A stretch of DNA of 64,000 nt from contig OY723250.1 in the NCBI GenBank assembly GCA_963210315.1, positions 2,480,001 to 2,544,000 of the forward strand, given 5' to 3'. The translations under genes and the position numbers were made by a program. Each line of letters begins with the position of its first letter. Position 1 is the stretch's first letter. The notes below the pieces were generated by a model. The model did not search any database, was not told the origin of the DNA, and saw nothing but the letters and a program-made list of their open reading frames with translations. Shown here piece after piece: positions 61,901-64,000 of this stretch. The stretch comes from Rhynchopus euleeides (lineage: Eukaryota; Euglenozoa; Diplonemea; Diplonemida; Diplonemidae).

Positions 61901-64000
61901 CTGCTTGCACCTGCCACATTTCGAGTGTGCTTGCTGTCTGCACTTGACACATTTCGAGTGTGCCTGCTGCTGGCACCTGCCACATTTCGCGTGTGCTTGC
62001 TGTCTGCACTTGCCACATTTCGAGTGTGCTTGCTGCTGGCACCTGCCACATTTCGAGTGTGCTTGCTGTCTGCACTTGACACATTTCGAGTGTGCTTGCT
62101 GCTGGCACCTGTCACATTTCGAGTGTGCTTGTTGCTTGCACCTGCCACATTTCGAGTGTGCTTGCTGCTTGCACCTGCCACATTTCGAGTGTGCTTGCTG
62201 TCTGCACTTGCCACATTTCGAGTTTGCTTGCTGCTTGCACCTGCCACATTTCGAGTGTGCTTGCTGCTTGCACCTGCCACATTTCGAGTGTGCTTGCTGT
62301 CTGCACTTGCCACATTTCGAGTTTGCTTGCTGCTTGCACCTGCCACATTTCGAGTGTGCTTGCTGTCTGCACTTGACACATATCGAGTGTGCTTGCTGCT
62401 GGCACCTGCCACATTTCGCGTGTGCTTGCTGTCTGCACTTGCCACATTTCGAGTGTGCTTGCTGCTTGCACCTGCCACATTTCGAGTGTGCTTGCTGTCT
62501 GCACTTGCCACATTTCGACTGTGCTTGCTGCTGGCACCTGTCACATTTCGAGTGTGCTTGTTGCTTGCACCTGCCACATTTCGAGTGTGCTTGCTGTCTG
62601 CACTTGACACATTTCGAGTGTGCTTGCTGCTGGCACCTCTCACATTTCTAGTGTGCTTGCTGTCTGCACTTGCCACATTTCGAGTTTGCTTGCTGCTTGC
62701 ACCTGCCACATTTCGAGTGTGCTTGCTGCTTGCACCTGCCACATTTCGAGTGTGCTTGCTGTCTGCACTTGCCACATTTCGAGTTTGCTTGCTGCTTGCA
62801 CCTGCCACATTTCGAGTGTGCTTGCTGTCTGCACTTGACACATATCGAGTGTGCTTGCTGCTGGCACCTGCCACATTTCGCGTGTGCTTGCTGTCTGCAC
62901 TTGCCACATTTCGAGTGTGCTTGCTGCTTGCACCTGCCACATTTCGAGTGTGCTTGCTGTCTGCACTTGCCACATTTCGACTGTGCTTGCTGCTGGCACC
63001 TGTCACATTTCGAGTGTGCTTGTTGCTTGCACCTGCCACATTTCGAGTGTGCTTGCTGTCTGCACTTGCCACATTTCGAGTTTGCTTGCTGCTTGCACCT
63101 GCCACATTTCGAGTGTGCTTGCTGTCTGCACTTGACACATTTCGAGTGTGCTTGCTGCTGGCACCTCTCACATTTCGAGTGTGCTTGCTGTCTGCACTTG
63201 CCACATTTCGAGTTTGCTTGCTGCTTGCACCTGCCACATTTCGAGTGTGCTTGCTGTCTGCACTTGACACATTTCGAGTGTGCTTGCTGCTGGCACCTCT
63301 CACATTTCGAGTGTGCTTGCTGTCTGCACTCGCCACATTTCGAGTGTGCTTGCTGCTTGCACCTGCCACATTTCGAGTGTGCTTGCTGCTTGCACCTGCC
63401 ACATTTCGAGTGTGCTTGCTGTCTGCACTTGACACATTTCGAGTGTGCTTGCTGTCTGCACTTGTCACATTTCGAGTGTGCTTGCTGCTTGCACTTGCCA
63501 CATTTCGAGTGTGCTTGCTGCTTGCACCTGCCACATTTCGAGTGTGCTTGCTGTCTGCACTTGACACATTTCGAGTGTGCTTGCTGCTGGCACCTCTCAC
63601 ATTTCTAGTGTGCTTGCTGTCTGCACTTGCCACATTTCGAGTTTGCTTGCTGCTTGCACCTGCCACATTTCGAGTGTGCTTGCTGCTGGCACCTCTCACA
63701 TTACGAGTGTGCTTGCTGTCTGCACTTGCCACATTTCGAGTTTGCTTGCTGCTTGCACCTGCCACATTTCGAGTGTGCCTGCTGTCTGCACTTGACAAAT
63801 TTCGAGTGTGCTTGCTGCTGGCACCTCTCACATTTCGAGTGTGCTTGCTGTCTGCACTCGCCACATTTCGAGTGTGCTTGCTGCTTGCACCTGCCACATT
63901 TCGAGTGTGCTTGCTGCTTGCACCTGCCACATTTCGAGTGTGCTTGCTGTCTGCACTTGACACATCTCGAGTGTGCTTGCTGTCTGCACTTGTCACATTT
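46114..64000 (-). CDS. Open frame across the array: 11-residue SKHTRNV repeat protein (5' end outside the window; translation uncertain)
   Basis: Frame A is open for at least 5,960 codons and stops with TGA at 46116-46114 (..VTGASRKVT). The 5' end is not in the window: the array continues, and the first in-frame GTG at 63996 is only a repeat codon. Units read as ASADSKHTRNV, AGASSKHTRNV, TGASNKHTRNV, RGASSKQTRNV and similar. The product would be strongly basic (Lys, His, Arg every unit), Ser/Ala-rich, without Cys or hydrophobic segments; no known family recognised. For: no stop in 17.9 kb, and the thirty or so CGA-to-AGA changes are silent here. Against: the consensus has few codons one step from a stop, unit changes show no clear excess of silent sites, and the terminal unit is better preserved in another frame. 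Confidence 0.4.
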   Translation of the reverse strand, partial: NVTSADSKHTRDVSSADSKHTRNVAGASSKHTRNVAGASSKHTRNVASADSKHTRNVRGASSKHTRNLSSADSRHTRNVAGASSKQTRNVASADSKHTRNVRGASSKHTRNVAGASSKQTRNVASADSKHTRNVRGASSKHTRNVSSADSKHTRNVAGASSKHTRNVASASSKHTRNVTSADSKHTRNVSSADSKHTRNVAGASSKHTRNVAGASSKHTRNVASADSKHTRNVRGASSKHTRNVSSADSKHTRNVAGASSKQTRNVASADSKHTRNVRGASSKHTRNVSSADSKHTRNVAGASSKQTRNVASADSKHTRNVAGASNKHTRNVTGASSKHSRNVASADSKHTRNVAGASSKHTRNVASADSKHTRNVAGASSKHTRYVSSADSKHTRNVAGASSKQTRNVASADSKHTRNVAGASSKHTRNVAGASSKQTRNVASADSKHTRNVRGASSKHTRNVSSADSKHTRNVAGASNKHTRNVTGASSKHSRNVASADSKHTRNVAGASSKHTRNVASADSKHTRNVAGASSKHTRYVSSADSKHTRNVAGASSKQTRNVASADSKHTRNVAGASSKHTRNVAGASSKQTRNVASADSKHTRNVAGASSKHTRNVAGASNKHTRNVTGASSKHTRNVSSADSKHTRNVAGASSKHTRNVASADSKHTRNVAGASSRHTRNVSSADSKHTRNVAGASSKQTRNVASADSKHTRNVASADSKHTRNVAGASSKHTRNVAGASSKHTRNVAGASSKQSRNVASADSKHTRTVSSADSKHTRNVAGASSKHTRNVASASSKHTRYVASADSKHTRDVAGASSKHTRNVASASSKHTRYVASADSKHTRNVASASSKHTRNVTSADSKHTRDVSSADSKHTRNVAGASSKHTRNVAGASSKHTRNVASADSKHTRNVRGASSKHTRNVSSADSRHTRNVAGASSKQTRNVASADSKHTRNVRGASSKHTRNVAGASSKQTRNVASADSKHTRNVRGASSKHTRNVSSADSKHTRNVAGASSKHTRNVASASSKHTRNVTSADSKHTRNVSSADSKHTRNVAGASSKHTRNVASADSKHTRNVRGASSKHTRNVSSADSKHTRNVAGASSKQTRNVASADSKHTRNVRGASSKHTRNVAGASSKQTRNVASADSKHTRNVRGASSKHTRNVSSADSKHTRNVAGASNKHTRNVTGASSKHSRNVASADSKHTRNVAGASSKHTRNVASADSKHTRNVAGASSKHTRYVSSADSKHTRNVAGASSKQTRNVASADSKHTRNVAGASSKHTRNVAGASSKQTRNVASADSKHTRNVRGASSKHTRNVSSADSKHTRNVAGASNKHTRNVTGASSKHTRNVSSADSKHTRNVAGASNKHTRNVTGASSKHTRNVASADSKHTRNVAGASNKHTRNVTGASSKHTRNVSSADSKHTRNAAGASSKHTRNVASADSKHTRNVAGASSKQTRNVASADSKHTRNVASAESKHTRNVAGASSKHTRNVAGASSKHTRNVAGASSKQTRNVASADSKHTRNVRGASSKHTRTVSSADSKHTLNVAGASNKHTRNVTGASNKHTRNVSSADSKHTRNVAGASNKHTRNVTGASSKHTRNVASADSKHTRNVAGASNKHTRNVTGASNKHTRNVSSADSKHTRHVAGASNKHTRNVTGASSKHTRNVASASSKHTRNVSSADSKHTRNVAGASSKHTRNVASASSKHTRNVTSADSKHTRNVSSADSKHTRNVAGASSKHTRNVAGASSKHTRNVAGASSKHTRNVASADSKHTRNVAGASSKQTRNVASADSKHTRNVRGASSKHTRNVAGASSKQTRNVASADSKHTRNVRGASSKHTRNVSSADSKHTRNVAGASSKHTRNVASASSKHTRNVTSADSKHTRNVSSADSKHTRNVAGASSKHTRNVAGASSKHTRNVASADSKHTRNVRGASSKHTRNVSSADSKHTRNVAGASSKQTRNVASADSKHTRNVRGASSKHTRNVSSADSKHTRNVAGASNKHTRNVTGASSKHSRNVASADSKHTRNVAGASNKHTRNVTGASSKHSRNVASADSKHTRNVASADSKHTRNVAGASSKHTRYVSSADSKHTRNVAGASSKQTRNVASADSKHTRNVAGASSKHTRNVAGGSSKQTRNVASADSKHTRNVRGASSKHTRNVSSADSKHTRNVAGASNKHTRNVTGASSKHTRNVSSADSKHTRNVAGASNKHTRNVTGASSKHTRNVSSADSKHTRNVAGASSKHTRNVAGASNKHTRNVTGASSKHTRNVSSADSKHTRNVAGASNKHTRNVTGASSKHTRNVSSADSKHTRNVAGASSKHTRNVAGASNKHTRNVTGASSKHTRNVSSADSKHTRNVAGASSKHTRNVASADSKHTRNVAGASSKHTRYVSSADSKHTRNVAGASSKQTRNVASADSKHTRNVASADSKHTRNVAGASSKHTRNVAGASSKHTRNVAGASSKQTRNVASADSKHTRNVAGASSKHTRYVSSADSKHTRNVAGASSKHTRNVASADSKHTRNVAGASSKHTRNVASADSKHTRNVAGASSKHTRYVSSADSKHTRNVAGASSKQTRNVASADSKHTRNVASADSKHTRNVAGASSKHTRNVAGASSKHTRNVAGASSKQTRNVASADSKHTRNVRGASSKHTRTVSGADSKHTRNVAGASNKHTRNVTGASSKHTRYVSSADSKHTRNVAGASSKQTRNVASADSKHTRNVAGASSKHTRNVAGGSSKQTRNVASADSKHTRNVRGASSKHTRNVASADSKHTRNVSSADSKHTRNVAGASNKHTRNVTGASSKHTRNVSSADSKHTRNVAGASSKHTRSVAGASNKHTRNVTGASSKHTRNVASADSKHTRNVAGASNKHTRNVTGASSKHTRNVSSADSKHTRNVAGASSKHTRNVASADSKHTRNVAGASSKHTRYVSSADSKHTRNVAGASSKQTRNVASADSKHTRNVASADSKHTRNVAGASSKHTRNVAGASSKHTRNVAGASSKQTRNVASADSKHTRNVRGASSKHTRTVSSADSKHTRNVAGASNKHTRNVTGASSKHTRNVSSADSKHTRNVAGASNKHTRNVTGASSKHTRNVASADSKHTRNVAGASNKHTRNVTGASNKHTRNVSSADSKHTRHVAGASNKHTRNVTGASSKHTRNVASADSKHTRHVAGASNKHTRNVTGASSKHTRNVAGASSKHTRNVASADSKHTRNVAGASSKHTRYVSSADSKHTRNVAGASSKQTRNVASADSKHTRNVASADSKHTRNVAGASSKHTRNVAGGSSKQTRNVASADSKHTRNVAGASSKHTRYVSSADSKHTRNVAGASSKQTRNVASADSKHTRNVASADSKHTRNVAGASSKHTRNVAGASSKHTRNVAGASSKQTRNVASADSKHTRNVRGASSKHTRTVSSADSKHTRNVAGASNKHTRNVTGASSKHTRNVTSADSKHTRNVAGASNKHTRNVTGASSKHTRNVASADSKHTRNVAGASNKHTRNVTGASNKHTRNVSSADSKHTRHVAGASNKHTRNVTGASSRHTRNVASADSKHTRNVAGASSKHTRNVASADSKHTRNVAGASSKHTRYVSSADSKHTRNVAGASSKQTRNVASADSKHTRNVASADSKHTRNVAGASSKHTRNVAGASSKHTRNVAGASSKQTRNVASADSKHTRNVRGASSKHTRTVSSADSKHTRNVAGASNKHTRNVTGASSKHTRNVSSADSKHTRNVAGASNKHTRNVTGASSKHTRNVASADSKHTRNVAGASNKHTRNVTGASNKHTRNVSSADSKHTRHVAGASNKHTRNVTGASSKHTRNVASADSKHTRNVAGASSKQTRNVASADSKHTRNVASADSKHTRNVAGASSKHTRNVAGGSSKQTRNVASADSKHTRNVRGASSKHTRNVSSADSKHTRNVAGASNKHTRNVTGASSKHTRNVSSADSKHTRNVAGASSKHTRNVAGASNKHTRNVTGASSKHTRNVASADSKHTRNVAGASNKHTRNVTGASSKHTRNVSSADSKHTRNVAGASSKHTRNVASADSKHTRNVAGASSKHTRYVSSADSKHTRNVAGASSKQTRNVASADSKHTRNVASADSKHTRNVAGASSKHTRNVAGASSKHTRNVAGASSKQTRNVASADSKHTRNVRGASSKHTRTVSSADSKHTRNVAGASNKHTRNVTGASSKHTRNVSSADSKHTRNVAGASNKHTRNVTGASSKHTRNVASADSKHTRNVAGASNKHTRNVTGASNKHTRNVSSADSKHTRHVAGASNKHTRNVTGASSKHTRNVASADSKHTRNVAGASSKHTRNVASADSKHTRNVAGASSKHTRYVSSADSKHTRNVAGASSKQTRNVASADSKHTRNVASADSKHTRNVAGASSKHTRNVAGASSKHTRNVAGASSKQTRNVASADSKHTRNVRGASSKHTRTVSSADSKHTRNVAGASNKHTRNVTGASSKHTRNVSSADSKHTRNVAGASNKHTRNVTGASSKHTRNVASADSKHTRNVAGASNKHTRNVTGASSKHTRNVSSADSKHTRNVAGASNKHTRNVTGASSKHTRNVSSADSKHTRNVAGASSKHTRNVAGASNKHTRNVTGASSKHTRNVASADSKHTRNVAGASNKHTRNVTGASSKHTRNVSSADSKHTRNVAGASSKHTRNVASADSKHTRNVAGASSKHTRYVSSADSKHTRNVAGASSKQTRNVASADSKHTRNVASADSKHTRNVTGASSKHSRNVASADSKHTRNVAGASSKHTRNVASADSKHTRNVAGASSKHTRYVSSADSKHTRNVAGASSKQTRNVASADSKHTRNVAGASSKHTRNVAGASSKQTRNVASADSKHTRNVRGASSKHTRNVSSADSKHTRNVAGASNKHTRNVTGASSKHTRNVSSADSKHTRNVAGASNKHTRNVTGASSKHTRNVSSADSKHTRNVAGASNKHTRNVTGASSKHTRNVASADSKHTRNVAGASNKHTRNVTGASSKHTRNVSSADSKHTRNVAGASSKHTRNVASADSKHTRNVAGASSKHTRYVSSADSKHTRNVAGASSKQTRNVASADSKHTRNVASASSKHTRNVTSADSKHTRNVSSADSKHTRNVAGASSKHTRNVAGASSKHTRNVASADSKHTRNVRGASSKHTRNVSSADSKHTRNVAGASSKQTRNVASADSKHTRNVRGASSKHTRNVAGASSKQTRNVASADSKHTRNVRGASSKHTRNVSSADSKHTRNVAGASNKHTRNVTGASSKHSRNVASADSKHTRNVAGASSKHTRNVASADSKHTRNVAGASSKHTRYVSSADSKHTRNVAGASSKQTRNVASADSKHTRNVAGASSKHTRNVAGASSKQTRNVASADSKHTRNVRGASSKHTRNVSSADSKHTRNVAGASTKHTRNVTGASSKHTRNVSSADSKHTRNVAGASNKHTRNVTGASSKHTRNVASADSKHTRNVAGASNKHTRNVTGASSKHTRNVSSADSKHTRNVAGASSKHTRNVASADSKHTRNVAGASSKHTRYVSSADSKHTRNVAGASSKPTRNVASADSKHTRNVASADSKHTRNVAGASSKHTRNVAGASSKHTRNVAGASSKQTRNVASADSKHTRNVRGASSKHTRTVSSADSKHTRNVAGASNKHTRNVTGASSKHTRNVSSADSKHTRNVAGASNKHTRNVTGASSKHTRNVASADSKHTRNVAGASNKHTRNVTGASNKHTRNVSSADSKHTRHVAGASNKHTRNVTGASSKHTRNVASADSKHTRNVAGASNKHTRNVTGASSKHTRNVASADSKHTRNVSSASSKHTRNVSSADSKHTRNVAGASSKHTRNVASASSKHTRYVASADSKHTRNVAGASSKHTRNVASADSKHTRNVTGASSKHTRNVSSADSKHTRNVAGASSKHTRNVASADSKHTRNVTGASSKHTRNVAGASSKHTRNVTGASRKVT
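47130..59831. repeat. Higher-order block type 1 inside the array (about 13 units, 8 copies)
   Basis: Near-identical blocks of about 426 bp start at 47130, 50694, 51519, 52938, 53763, 54918, 56040 and 59406 (the last with an internal deletion of two units). Spacings are 108, 25, 43, 25, 35, 34 and 102 units of 33 bp. Each contains the same order of rare variants (CACAGTTCG just before, TTTCGAGTTTGC twice, CACATATCGAG, TTTCGCGTG). Confidence 0.8.
47856..62999. repeat. Higher-order block type 2 inside the array (about 11 units, 4 copies)
   Basis: Blocks of about 360 bp at 47856, 49407, 60066 and 62640, each ending with the rare TTTCGACTGTGC unit; a shorter relative starts at 57525. Spacings are 47, 323 and 78 units. 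Confidence 0.8.
60046..64000. repeat. 78-unit (2,574-bp) segmental duplication in the array
   Basis: Rare markers recur at exactly 2,574 bp: the TTAC variant at 61127 and 63701, the GTGCCTGCTG variant at 61201 and 63775, and block type 2 at 60066 and 62640. The copies differ by internal unit gains or losses, so the match is not base-perfect throughout. Confidence 0.75.

Larger units (their letters stand above)
46131..64000. repeat. 33-bp tandem array, about 540 units, continues off the right edge
   Basis: Unit on the + strand: CACATTTCGAGTGTGCTTGC followed by 13 variable bases (such as TGTCTGCACTTGC, TGCTTGCACCTGC or TGCTGGCACCTGT). Units differ at a limited set of positions and are never out of register: one frame stays open over 17.9 kb, so no indel that is not a multiple of 3 is present. 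Larger shared blocks recur at distances that are exact multiples of 33. Units near the left end are more diverged, the usual picture at an array edge. Confidence 0.97.

Noticed and set aside
46131-63795. + strand frames in the array (HLPHFECACCL and CHISSVLAVCT repeats)
   Set aside because: They are interrupted many times by TAG or TGA, have no conserved edge, and are the mirror of the - strand repeats. They look Cys-rich only because of the unit's base composition.
63994-63996. GTG at 63996 as the true start of the long - strand frame
   Set aside because: It is an ordinary repeat codon a few bases from the window edge; the array clearly continues beyond.
46131-64000. CRISPR array
   Set aside because: Regular 33-bp units but no unique spacers between repeats; the genome is eukaryotic and no cas genes are present.
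46067-64000. TAG read as an amino acid, which would open the Cys frame
   Set aside because: TAG ends the genes at 2497 and 45791, and no in-frame TAG occurs in roughly 13,000 codons of the other genes. TAA also occurs in the Cys frame.

Overview
The window is nuclear DNA of a GC-rich, flagellated protist. Evidence for a eukaryote: two genes for cytosolic ribosomal protein S3 (uS3) interrupted by introns, secreted and membrane proteins with CUB, EGF, PSI, IPT/TIG and B-box modules, and a CFAP161/calcyphosin-type axonemal protein. Six introns can be placed by reading frame; all are short (43-208 bp), all begin GTATG and all end in CAG. The eight genes between 0.8 and 45.8 kb lie head to tail on the + strand, and each start codon is preceded by a C-rich tract ending in AG. 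This fits polycistronic transcription with spliced-leader trans-splicing, as in Euglenozoa, and a diplonemid-like organism is my best guess. That is inference; no spliced-leader gene, tRNA or rRNA was seen.

Layout. 1-233: the end of a 31-bp repeat array with inverted copies. 823-2497: mucin-stalked, Cys-repeat type I membrane protein (one intron). 3370-4773: unknown protein with a C-terminal three-helix membrane domain. 5331-6770: CFAP161-like domain fused to four calcyphosin-like EF-hands. 7079-7787 and 8259-9057: tandem RPS3 genes encoding identical proteins but with unrelated intron interiors. 9506-15664: 1,977-residue protein with an internal duplication, B-box-like zinc fingers and a C-terminal Cys/Gly module (two introns). 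15861-40827: one 8,252-residue gene (one intron) for a giant surface protein, consisting of signal peptide, CUB, Thr-rich repeat, many Cys modules, EGF cluster, PSI, IPT/TIG and a multi-pass membrane domain with a B-box in a long loop. 42074-43300: type II membrane SGNH/PC-esterase-like enzyme. 43941-45791: type II membrane protein with two DUF3431-like copies.

From 46.1 kb to the right edge (28% of the window) there is a single array of about 540 units of 33 bp without one frame-disrupting indel. On the - strand one frame (11-residue period, ..SKHTRNV..) is open for more than 5,960 codons and runs off the window. A second - strand frame reads as C-x2-C-x4-H zinc-knuckle-like units. It is the frame preserved in the diverged terminal unit and continues past the array to its own stop, yet about thirty TAG codons interrupt it, each synonymous in the first frame. 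Which frame, if either, is translated is the main open question. The array has higher-order structure (13-unit and 11-unit blocks, and a 78-unit duplication).

The gene set leans towards the cell surface: two mucin-like proteins, one giant receptor/adhesin-like protein and two probable Golgi type II proteins that could act on glycans.
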